Shown here one piece after another: positions 1 to 11,123 of a stretch of DNA of 64,000 nt. This DNA comes from Datnioides undecimradiatus (lineage: Eukaryota > Chordata > Actinopteri > Lobotiformes > Datnioididae): assembly GCA_008933995.1 (NCBI GenBank), contig WARS01000011.1:10135516-10199515 (forward strand). Direction: 5' to 3'. How positions within the stretch are numbered: position 1 is the first letter of the stretch; each line of letters begins with the position of its first letter. The translations under genes and the position numbers were made by a program. The notes beneath the pieces were generated by a model. It ran no database searches, was not told the DNA's origin, and was given only the letters and a program-made list of their open reading frames with translations.

Positions 1-3000
1 GCCAGCGCAGACAGTACACAGAGGCCTGCCTGTGCCCCTGGCCTCACTTTGACCAGCGCCCAGGGCCTTCCTGCATCCGTCAGGCCCCCTGGGACCAGCT
101 CGCACTCAGAGGAGAATTACTGTATAGTACAGCTTGAGCCAGGATCAGAGTGAACAACATCAGAGCAGCAGAAGCCCTAACATTTTGCCTTTTCACCTGC
201 AGTGCTATATTGAATTGCACAACAAAAACAAGTGAATGGAATGCCTCAGTGGCTTTTGGTTGAGCAGCTCCTTGTTCAGTTTGTAGCTGTTTCCTGAGTT
301 TTTCCTCTTTCACTGTAGCTAACCTTCGCTGGTCCTCTGAGCTTGTTGCAGTACATTCTGAGCCCAGAGAGAGTGTAATGATAAATATTAGTCCGGCAGT
401 GAAATGAACCATACTCCTCCAAATAGTCATTGATAATAGGGCTGTTGGTGCTATGTTAGAGCCTTGGACATTGTACTGCAGAGTCATTTTTGGATCTTGT
501 CATTCTTTTGAGCTCTCAGCTAAGTGAACCTGTGCAGCGGTGTCTTACCAATAACAATAGCTCTTATCGCAGCGTTCCCTGCGGTACAATTAAAATTCCG
601 TCAGAGTCTTCAATCTGCCTCCCAGCCATGCCTGCTGTTTCTCGGCCCTCCTGGGCCACGTCAATTCCTCTGCTGCAATGTATAATTCACGAGCCACCAA
701 ACAGCACTGAGGACTTACCTGGAGACTCACAGGCCCAGCAATGCAGAACTGCACAGGGGGAGACGTTGTACATGAAGCCTGGGAGACATTTGTAGGGGGT
801 GAGGTGCGTGTGACATGATACCTCAAATCAGCCAGGGCTCCCATGATCTCAGGGTCACCCTGATAACATCAATTCTCAGTTGGGCTCTTCCAACTTCTCA
901 TCTTTCTCAGGAAGGCATGTATGCTTTTATTTTTTTCTGCCCTTTCTCCTTTCGTCTTCTCAAAGACAATTGTGGTGTCCTCTAAAACTAATTTGGATGT
1001 ATATCTTCTATTTGCAGACAATTCCATAGCGATGCATTGAAGTAACCTGTGGAGTCTCGCAGTGGTTGCTTTTAGTTAAAACCAATTAGAAATGACCAGA
1101 AATAACAGCGCCTGGAGACAGAGAAGTCATTTTTCTCTTGAGCCTCCCCAGAGAGTTGGCCTCTCCATGGATTAAGTGTTTTAGTATATTAGGGGGCAGC
1201 TGATTAGAATCATTGTGCTTTTTTAATCATTAAATTTTTGCACGTATAGTTTATAGCAGTATAATAGCTAATAAGGCTAAGTGTGTCACTGCAAATGGGA
1301 GGATTGTTTAAATGACTTTGTGTATGAAACTTGGCCTTCACAAAGACTGCCAAAGTTAGAACAGTACAGAGGTCCTTGAATCAGCTCATCCATCTTATTT
1401 TATGACTTTTGATGAGATGAGCATTAATGCAAGAGTACGAGTAAATGTACGAATTGCAAAGGCAGAATATCTAAACAAGTCACTTACTGTCTATTCTAGT
1501 TTAGTTTGAGCCTGAATTTATTCTTATACATACAGCACAATAAATCATAGAAAAAAACACCTTTCCTAAACAATCGAGACTGCTTTTGGAGCTTTGTGAT
1601 GGCCAAGAAGAGAAACACATTAATTGTTTCTAATTATTTTCTCTTAGGAATGTAGCAGCTATTTGTCAGTCGGGCAGGCGGTAGCAGTCAAAAGATGGAC
1701 TGCTGAATGTGGCTACATCTATCATTCCTAAGATGACCACTGCTTAGGCACCATCATTAACCAGCAACCTCAGGAGTAGCCTAAAATTAACAGTCCCATA
1801 CAACTGCCATCATTAAGACAGGACTATAACCAAACCATCTCATTATTGTCTGGTGTTTCTTTTTTTCTAATTTAAGAGGCCTTATTAACAGTAGAGATTG
1901 TGTACTCCTAGCATTCCCAAGGCCTACAGTATTGACCCGTAGGTGTCTGGCCCGTCCCTCACTGGGCCCTCACTGGCTCTTCCTGCAGCTGGGTTTGTTG
2001 CGCTGGCTGTGTCCTTGTGTGCGGCGGGCGTGGAGCAGTGGCATGTGGAGCAGGCGGTAGGAAGCGAGCCTCCCTGTCTCCCCAGACTGAACAGTGAATG
2101 AGGATAAGTGAGGAGCGCCAGTCAATGAATCAAGCAGCAGGAAGGGAGCAGCCAGGGGGGGAGTGTGACGTCCCCACGGGAGAGGCCTCGCATTAGGAAC
2201 TTCCTCGTCTGTGTGTTTCTGGCACAGGTTAAATGGATCGCTCCCATTAGCGCGCTGAGAGGACAGCTCCATTATATGAAGGAGACTGTAACTTTGAATG
2301 TCACGGTGCAACAACCCCAGAGCACGCCTCGTCTCCCAGGGAGGCAGGGTGACAATAACCATCCATGATAATCATTCCCTGTCAGGCTTTAAGGAACCTG
2401 AAATTATGACGTACAGCCTGCCATGCGCCTCAGACTTCATTACAGCGCTGTCACTTTGAGTCGCCCGCGATGGCACGGTGCTCCACAGCCGGCTGCAGCA
2501 CTGTGGCTGCCAAACCCCACACTCACTCTCCTCCTGTCTAAGTGGCATGTTTACAGGATGTGTGCCCCCCCTGCAGATAGATGTGGTGGAGGTTAACCTC
2601 CAGTTGCCTGCACAGTGCCTCTCTTCCTCTATAGCATGGGCAGAGTCTCATGAGAACATGAGCTGAATTGTTTACTGTTGCAAGGGAAAATATGACTGAT
2701 CAAAGGCCACACCGAGACAACTGCCCCTCCTTCCACAGTGACAAATGGTAATGTCGAAATTAGAATTCAGCCGCAACTTCATACTGACAACTGGCTCGCT
2801 TTTTAACTTTGAGTTCAATGATTACTTATACAAACGATGCCACTAAGAACATGGATGTTCATAAAAGGCTATCCTCAAGTTATAAGTGTGTTTACAACAG
2901 CCTGTTTGTCAGCCAAGGAGAGTTTCACCTCCATGCCGACCTCTGAACCTGCCATCCAGTGGAGAAGACATGAGCTGGCAGGCATTGCCAATGTCAGTGC

Positions 3001-5689
3001 CCAGAGCTAGCTCCTTCTTTCTCACCGCCTGACTCATTCATTGGCTTTGTGGCCCCTTCTCCTTGCCACCTCCAATCACAGGGCTCTGAATGACACATAG
3101 AGGAGGAAGTGGGCCCACTACCCACCCCTCCTGCTCCCTCTAACCTGCATAGCAACAGGCCAAATGAGCTTCTGCTAGAGGGTTTAGAGTTGGTTTTCTC
3201 TCTGCACCTTAGACCGTACTAATGAAGACAATAGTTTTCATATTGTGATTTTTTGGGGATTTGGTGGGTGGGAGATGGGCAATAGTCGGTGCGGCATCTT
3301 AGTACACAGGATGCACAAATGTAAGCCCTGGCTGCGTTGCTTTTTCTTTTTCCTTCTGGAGTTTATATTTTACAATTATGATATAACTTACCTCTTTCTT
3401 TCTTAATAACAAATCTTTTAATGATGAGTTTTTGACCACCAGTAGCACTGTGGGGAAATGATTTGCTGTGCTGTTTCCTGTAGCACACCCACGACACACT
3501 TGAATGCCACATCAGGTTGATGTGGTGCACATTTCTGCTGATGGCAGAGAGAGGGGATGTTGCATATTGACAGACGATGCTAGTAATGTGCCTTAGCATG
3601 TGGCAACAGGAACAAAAAAGAGAAGAAGTTGACCAGTGGACAATTTAAACAAAGCAGGTTTCAAAACACATTAACACATTTTCACAAGGTCATAAATGCA
3701 TTACACATGTTTTTTCAGGCCCTAAGGAAACTTCCAAAGTCCACTACACAAAACCGTTTGTTTACACTGGAAATTCCCCTGGGTACCTTTCACAGTAAAT
3801 ATTCCTCCATAAACAGGCTTGTTTTTGTGCAGCATTTAGAGGTAGCATGTTCACTAGTGAGTCAAAGATGTTTACTTACTTTTTACTTACATCAGAATTA
3901 CGCTATAATTATAAAAAAAAACTAGTTAAATCTGTGTTGGTCTTAAGCTTATTAAATGGGACATTTAGCAGTTATGGAATAATGGTCATTCATTACTGCA
4001 ACTGAAAATCTGAAACATGAGCCTTTACAGTGCTAGATGAACTGAACTTTCATAACTTTGTCACAGAGGGAGCTCGTGACAGTGCAAGAACATTATCAGT
4101 GTGGTCTTTGTGGCTAACATGGGCAAAAGCACACATATACTGTAAACAAAAAGTCACACGACTTGCCTTTCTTTCACTTCCTCTGTCAAAAACATTTAGC
4201 AAAGCAAATAGTTGTTTATAACTTCTGGTATGTGGTCAAGCAAACACACATTTTTTAAAGAGACGAAGACGAACACAGGCAACAGGTTGTAGTTTTGAAG
4301 TTTTAAAGTATTATTTAGATTAAATCATTTATCTTATTGCCACCAGGCTCCCCTTAAGTAGTCTCAAAATGCCTGTTTCATGTGTCTGTATAAACAGCAG
4401 TGTAAGGTTTGACCAAACGCCAGGAAAAAGTTGCTTATTTGCTGTTTCCTCTAGTTCCTCTTACAGTTTCCACTCAGCACACCAGCTATGTTCCCTACAT
4501 GGTCTAAGAAGTTGTCTTACCTATCAAAACAAAGAGCCAGTTAACTGCTTAATATAGGCTTTTACAGCTGCCTTGTGTTGCAGCACCTTGTCACCATGAG
4601 TCTTAAATCCATCAGCCATCAGCTCTTGCTGGCTTCCATGCTATTTGACTGAAGTGTAGAATTAAGACTGGATTACTGTTTGCTTTCTCTTTGCGTAATG
4701 TCACAGTTGGACAGAACAGAAGCTTTTGGCCCTGAGCACTGGAACAATGCTCGAGCTCCATCACAGACTGTTGCCCCCCTAGGTGACTGTTTCCCCTCTT
4801 TCTGCTCAATGGAGTTGATATCAGTTATGTGTTTCTGTGTGTATGTCTATAGGAGGCTGAAGGGCTTATTTGTTTTCCCCCTCGTTGCTCTTTGACTCGT
4901 TTCCCCTCAAACGTGTCTGAAACATTGTTATCTCCGGCCAGACGCCTTTTTCACAGAGAGTTATTGAATCATGTCAGCTCGCCGTCCCCCGAGTTTCAAA
5001 TGCAAGCTGTAGAAAAATTAGCCATTGCTTCCGCATGACAAGTGGGATCTATTAGTGTGCTATCGGCCTGCAAAGCATGAGCATCCAGCAGCCACTGGGG
5101 ACCACGGCTGGCTGTGCGCTCGTCCGCGTCAGGCTCCAGGGGCATTAGAGCAATGTTGCAGACAGGAGAAGCAGCCGGAGCCACAGCAAGAACCGAAGTG
5201 GCTCATTCGATGAGTTGACACCCGAAGGGGCGAGGAAGGGCATCATGAGTAGTGGCGGCCCGGCTCCACCTCGGCCTCAGCCAGACCTGACTCACACTCA
5301 TCGGAGGGGGCACTTTAACAAACTACGTACATTCCCTCTTGTATCTGATCTATAGCTAATGAAATAATCCACATCTTGTCAGTGCAAACAATTTGCTAAT
5401 ATGTTTGGCCCATTTTATATCAATTGTAATTATAAATGTATTGTAGTCGTTGGTGGACTTCGCCACTGGCCTTCTGAGAGCAAGCAATTTTACAGCTATG
5501 ACATGTCAACCATGTTATAGTACAACAGTATTTGCAACAGCTACATGACAGTGTCAGTGCTCTGGACAATCAACTTGAAAACATATCTGAGATCATGATT
5601 GTTGGCATTTTCTTTGAAAATGGTCTTGTGATGTGTGGGTTAGGTGGTGGAAATAATGACGCTGTTGTTTGTAATTGTACAAATATCCG

Positions 5690-5990
5690 CTCTTAAATTG
5701 GCCCCTGTGGCAATGGTGTGCCACAGGGGTCTGTTTTGGGTTCTTTTTGATTCTAACAATTGGTGAATGACAAGTATAACGTGCTACTCCACACTTAGAC
5801 AGCACCATCTTACATGGCTCTAGCACATTCCTTAAGTGATGCTTATTTGCTTATTTTCTGACTGAATTCTTGTTCATTTGTTATTAATTTTAATTGTGTC
5901 ATATGTTTTCCATTTTTTTGCACACAGTCAGAAAAAGAGATCCCAATCTCAATGAGACTACCTGTTTAAATAAAGGATTAACTAACTAAC
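5690..5990 (+). mobile_element. Truncated non-LTR retrotransposon (LINE) remnant
   Basis: At 5715-5741 the + strand reads GVPQGSVLG, the conserved reverse-transcriptase block of LINE elements. Two in-frame stops follow (TGA at 5748, TAA shortly after), so it is dead. The segment ends with a tail typical of fish LINE 3' ends: cccaatctcaatgagac at 5942 onward, then gtttaaataaagg and short tandem aacta/actaa units to 5990. Most of the element is missing, including an internal part between the reverse-transcriptase motif and the tail. The family (L2, RTE or Rex type) cannot be set from this fragment, and its 5' limit is approximate. Confidence 0.7.
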
Positions 5991-6354
5991 ATCCCGGTCA
6001 AAATGCCCCCATTCTGCTCTGGGCCACGGGCTTAGTCATGTGCTCAGGGCCAATCAGTGTGGCTGCTCAACACATTAGCATTCCAAATGTTGTTTGTTTT
6101 AGTATAATTTTTCATTCATTGCCCGCAGTGGATAGAGTTTCAGGCACCTTGTCGTGGATGTTGATGTAGCACGGCCGTAGGTCAGACACCAGCCTACACA
6201 CATAATTGCCCTGGGCCTGCCACGTCAGTGACCTTGGACAGTGACAGTCTGTTGGACCACAAAGTCTACCTCTTCATCGCCATCATCAGTTAGCTGCTGT
6301 ATGAGCACAGCTCCATGTAAATTATGGTTTGCGCTGCTTTAAAACATTTTTATA

Positions 6355-6360
6355 TGCATG
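6355..6360 (+). promoter_or_regulatory. RBFOX-type splicing motif TGCATG upstream of the microexon
   Basis: TGCATG ends 22 nt before the microexon start at 6383, just outside its pyrimidine tract. RBFOX proteins bound upstream of an exon usually promote skipping, so this could tune inclusion of the N-terminal peptide. The motif is common by chance (about 1 in 4 kb). Confidence 0.4.
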
Positions 6361-6382
6361 TTTGTTTGTTTTCTCTTTTCAG

Positions 6383-6412
6383 GTATCTCAGTAACAAAGA
6401 AGACACATACCT
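6383..6412 (+). CDS. rora: rora isoform-1-type microexon (30 nt), N-terminal GISVTKKTHT(S)
   Basis: A 30-nt exon lies between a strong pyrimidine-rich acceptor (ending ttttcag at 6382) and a GTGAGT donor at 6413. It enters in phase 1, so the upstream exon must supply the first G of a Gly codon (G|GT). It then encodes ISVTKKTHT and leaves one T. That T completes TCT (Ser) with the CT that opens the zinc-finger exon at 52466, reading GISVTKKTHTS-QIEI, the junction sequence of RORalpha1-type proteins. In RORalpha1 the N-terminal domain modulates DNA-site preference together with the zinc fingers. The first exon of that isoform is upstream of this window. Because the exon is 30 nt, skipping it keeps the frame. 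It is too short for ORF-based gene finding and was recognised by its peptide and splice sites. Confidence 0.93.
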
Positions 6413-7208
6413 GTGAGTACAAAGGTTTTTTTTATTACTATATTATTTGTTTTTGTTCACCACAATTTTAGGGCTGTAAACACATAATTTAACTCTAAAA
6501 CAAGTTCAACGCACACTTAATGTTGGGGGAAGAAAACAAATTCTCTATGCTTCATGTACAGTTGAGATGAGAAGATCATCTTGTTTCCATCTGTGTTGAC
6601 TGTGTTGTTTTTTCATCAGTGCCTTTATACATAAAGGTTGCTGCCTGACTAGTATTGTAATAAATCAATACCTTCAATTAGATCAGTGCCATCCACTCTC
6701 ACCATTTCATATTTCTCCATCCAGGAAAGAATAGGATGATAACCCCAGAGAGGAAATTAAAATGCTATGCAGTCTTATGACTGTTTGATAATCATGCACA
6801 GTTGAAGCAGACTGTGTGCTGAAGCACTTCTTTGTTTTCTGCAAGGCCTTGCAGCTGAACAACGCGGATGTGGTGTTGTGTGGTTTGTAACCTCTGAGGC
6901 TGCATTAACTACCAAGAGTTTGTATTCTTCAAGTACAGATCATATCACTGAAATTGAAAGATACAGACACAGTATGTGACACGTCTCACATCTGAGATGC
7001 AAGACTTCTTTGTGCACTACAACAATAGTACACAGCCTTTGTCTGTTCTAACCACCACTGCCTTTTCAATTTCAGTCTGCTCATGAAGAATTGATGAACA
7101 GTCAAACCTGTAGAAATCAATGATTTCCAGGAGATTTGTACTGTATTTTGACATGTGTGAAGTGCAATCGAAAAGGCATGTAAAAACGCTTTTGTGTTGT
7201 TGCTGCAA

Positions 7209-7222
7209 TGTGTGTGTGTGTG

Positions 7223-7273
<51 letters not shown>
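7209..7273. repeat. (TG)n microsatellite, interrupted
   Basis: About 32 TG units with a TAG interruption near 7223. Intronic, likely length-polymorphic. Confidence 0.95.
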
Positions 7274-7275
<2 letters not shown>

Positions 7276-8165
7276 ATTTATGCGTGTGTGTTCATACCCC
7301 ACTGTGTGGATGGAAGAAAGTAGCCCTGAAGGCTATCCTTTTGCTCTGATCACTCTGATGAAACTTGTGGAGAGGGACGGCCAGAGGGCTTTTCTGTAAG
7401 AGCGGTCGGAGTGCTTCAGATTGTGAGAGGCTGCGTCTCGCCCTGTAAAACACCCCGGCTCTTTCTTACATCAGACAGCAGGGCAAAGGATATGATCTTC
7501 TATGCTAGACAGCTCTACCTTACTCAAACAGCCCCGTCAAAACAGCAGCATGATTGTGTGTTAAGCTATTTGCTTGTCTGGAGGGGCTGTGGTATTTTTT
7601 TCTGATGTGGGTGTGTGTGTGTGTTCATGTTCATGTTTGTGTCAGGATATCTTCAAGGTAGAACAGAAACGCTTTGACCCACCATCCACAACTCCACTAT
7701 CTTAATTAGTGCAGCGCTAAGCACCTCTACACCGGAAGGGGGCTCAAATCAAAGAGCATGATTTAAGAGTCTTGGGTTCAAAGCCCTGGGCAGAGACTGG
7801 ACTACGCTGTCTCATTTCAGTGAGAAATATTCAAATCTTGTCCATGTGAGGAAATCAAAGTAAAACCCCTTAACAAGTAGTTGATTGCTGTGCCTCACAG
7901 ACAGGAAGCGGCTGTAGGACCTCGTCAAAGCTGTGTGCACAAGAAGACGTTCAAGGGCCAGTTAATGGTCATTGAGAATGTGGAGGGAAGGTCTTTTTTC
8001 AGAGAAGCCTGGTGATTATATGGCTGGTGGAGTAATAATGAGGGAGATTGCTCTGCCCTACATGGTTATAGTCAGGCTGTAGATCTATTTCTGTTCCCCG
8101 AGTGAAAACATTGGCTTCCCCACTAGACCAGTCCACACTGCCGCTTGTAATGTGAGTTTGGCAGT

Positions 8166-8168
<3 letters not shown>

Positions 8169-8231
<63 letters not shown>

Positions 8232-8240
8232 TGTGTGTTT
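8169..8240. repeat. (GT)n microsatellite
   Basis: About 70 bases of GT repeat, nearly pure, with two TTT-type interruptions at the 3' end. Confidence 0.95.
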
Positions 8241-8398
8241 AGGAGGTCTTCCTAGTCCAACCCAGACCACAGGGATGGGCCGTGTCTCTGACTAACTCCC
8301 CACTCTGCCTGAGTGATCAAACTGCTGGAAGCTCCCTGCCATGCCTGTCCCCTCATCAATATAAATTACAGGGGCAGCTGTTCACTGGCAGACTCCTT

Positions 8399-8420
8399 TC
8401 CTCTCCTCTCCTCTCCTCTC
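8399..8420. repeat. (CTCTC)n pentamer run
   Basis: Four and a half copies of a ctctc/cctct unit in a wider pyrimidine-rich stretch. Confidence 0.8.
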
Positions 8421-9184
8421 ACATCTTTCTTTCCTCTTTTCCCCACTTCCATTCACCTGACTAGACTTATCTTTGAGCCATCATAAGGTGAGGTATTGTA
8501 GATGAAAACAGATGCTTATATCATTTCACCAATGACTGTGATGTCCTCTCCCCACTTTGGGTCTTAGAAGGATTTACATAGATGAGATGTCTCGGGCAGC
8601 ACCCTCTCTTCTCTCTTTCAGTCTCCCCTTTTTTCTTCATTCCCCATAAGGGGCGGCCCCACGCCAACACTTTCTTTTACCACAAGGCTGTGGTAAGACC
8701 TTCTCAGCAAAACGTCAGCTGTGGTTTTCCTGTACATTTCCCTGACAGTTTACATATGCCCTGTTATATGGACTTTTAGTAGCAGATGATGTGTCCCTCA
8801 AACTGTCCCTTTCAAAAAGAGTTGAAGGTAAAAGATCAGGAATTTTTTTTTACTGTGGTGTTTTTTTTCACTGTCACTTCGGTGGTGGACACCGGATACA
8901 CACCGTCACCTTCTCCTGCCTCGGCAAGGCTGTGTTGCTGTGAGATGAGTTTCTGTTTGGACCTGTTGAGAGAGATGGTGTGGAGCGGAGGATCAGATGC
9001 AGCAGCTGATTACACTGAGATTAGACGTCTCACCTCTAATCTACCATCAGCAGTCTGGGGCTCTGTCTCACAGCTCGAATAGCAGAGAGCTTGCTAACAT
9101 GCACACACACAGGCACACACAGGTCGTGTAGCCGTGATGCTCTTCCTCTACCAGACCAGATCTCCTGATTACCTAGAGCTACTG

Positions 9185-9219
9185 CTCTCTCTCCCTCTCT
9201 CTCTCTCTTTCTCTCTCTT
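9185..9219. repeat. (CT)n low-complexity run
   Basis: CT repeat with CC and TT interruptions. Confidence 0.85.
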
Positions 9220-11113
9220 GCAGCAGCAGATGCACAATACACTGAGTGCCTGTTAAGTCTATGATACAAAACACGGTCAGGTTTTGCACATCTACATTAA
9301 CTTGGATGTATTTTTACAGTTTGCTTTGTAAAGTATTAGAAAAAAACACACAAACACTACGCAAATATGTCTTTATTAGACATAAATGCATATTAGAATA
9401 AATTCCAATGCATCAATGCCAAAAAAAACCCAAAACACCAAAGAGACAGGTATTTTCATACAGTATTTGTGTGTTGTTATTATATTTGATTTCACAGTAT
9501 GTATTTCACAGGTGTATGTGTTACTCTGACCCATACTGTATTAATGTGGACTGTATGTAGTGTGTGTGTGTGTGTGTCTGAGTTTAGATTGGGAATAGAA
9601 TGGCCAGAGGGAGGCAGTAGTACAAATGTGACTCCAGGAAAAGAGAAAAGGAGACAGACGAGGCTTCCTCTCTTCAGTCTTGCAGAGACACTGTAGAGAG
9701 TCCCAGTTTTTTCACTCTATATTTATCTCCATTGTGGTGACATACTCCTTACACTGATTGAGAAACATGGCCTTGCTCCTGCATCTTCATTTATTTGCTA
9801 GTGGCTTGTATTGAGTTTCTCTCGTCAGAGATCTGCACTCACATAGTAATAGTACAGCCAATCTGTTTTAAAAGAACCAGATGATTGAGATTCTTCAGCA
9901 CTGCCTTCGAAAAGCAGAGTGCAGAGTTATAGTGAAATTAGTCATCAGTCATTGAGACTCACACAGTTATAAAGTCAGCGATGGTAGATTTCACACTTGA
10001 GTGCATTTGAAATTCCTCTCATAAAAGTAGTCTGGTGTATGTTTGGAAAAATATGCTAACAGCGTTATTAATCCCAATAATGCTCTCTGTGTTCACACAG
10101 CACAATGACAGCTTTCACCCCTGCAAAGCATCTGCTGTACCTCACAAAGACATGGCAGATCTCGCTTGGATGTCAGAGTTGTACACTGCTAATGCATTGG
10201 CTCTGTGAGTTGAGGTATTTTCAGTTAATCAAACGTGAGATTTATGGTCCTTAATAGGGCTGTACATTGCCAATTTAGGAGAATAATATGTCCCAGTTGC
10301 TGTCTAATTTTGCTTGGCAACAGGCGCACTCCTGTGGAATCGCCCGGGGCAGTGTGAGTTGTCTCTGCATAGCTCAGTGTTCCATGCTCAGTGGTTGTTT
10401 GAAGGTATTTCATCACATTGTTGCCTTGATTCAGCTCTGTGGGGATTTGTTAGTTGCACTCATGTGGGAAGTGCATCCAGTACATTGTTAAGCTAGGGCT
10501 GATAATGAAGATCAGCCAGCCAGAGTCCCCTGAGCTACGCGGGGAGAGATAGTCTAGTGAGACGCGCAGCACAGACATAGTGGAGCAGGACGAGCACACA
10601 CAGCAATACACACAGACACAGAGGCATCATCAGCACAAAGCATACAACACTGAACTGTGCTGGTGTAGTGTATTAGAGTATAAAAAAACACAATACAGTA
10701 AGCACATACACCACATTAGATTACTTTCAGATATGTTATTCTCTGTTGTTCTTACTAAACCGTATTCCAAGTTTGTAAAACTGGCATTATTACATTTAAC
10801 CGTTAGTTGAGCAAGATTGCAATCATTTTAATTTTGTTGCCTTTCTGTTACAATTGAAATTGACAAGCGGGGCCCCACTAAGCACAGCCGCTCTTTCTGT
10901 GGAAAGTTATTTGATTCTCAGCTTGGTACTAGAACTCGTTGTTTCCTCTGCTCCCAGAGCAACATTGAACGCTTAAATTGACACAATCTTTTTCTCCCTC
11001 AGTACTGTAGGTTATGTTTCATCTTACTCTATTTGTTTGTTCCACAAAAAGAGTATTTTCTTTTTGGACATTTTGGTTTAATCTATAATAGACGGCTATT
11101 TTTTTTTTTTCTG

Positions 11114-11123
11114 AAATAGGTCA
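11114..11123 (+). promoter_or_regulatory. RORE-like site AAATAGGTCA
   Basis: AAATAGGTCA follows a T-run and matches the ten core positions of the RORE consensus; the outermost W position is G. It lies 9.5 kb upstream of the isoform-4 start. Weak on its own. Confidence 0.2.

Larger units (their letters stand above)
1..6382 (+). other. Intron between the isoform-1 first exon (outside) and the microexon
   Basis: No supported coding sequence. The only structured element recognised is the truncated LINE at about 5.69-5.99 kb. The stretch 1.9-2.5 kb is somewhat richer in GC, and the open frames there look accidental. Intronic status follows from the phase-1 acceptor at 6382, which needs an upstream coding exon. 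Confidence 0.75.

Noticed and set aside
7017-7302. Poly-(Thr-His) and poly-(Cys-Val) frames here and at other GT/CA repeats
   Set aside because: Translations of microsatellites, not genes.
7690-7880. Possible SINE head (gggttcaaagccctggg)
   Set aside because: The B-box needs an inserted base, no convincing A-box is seen, and the flanks show no SINE body.
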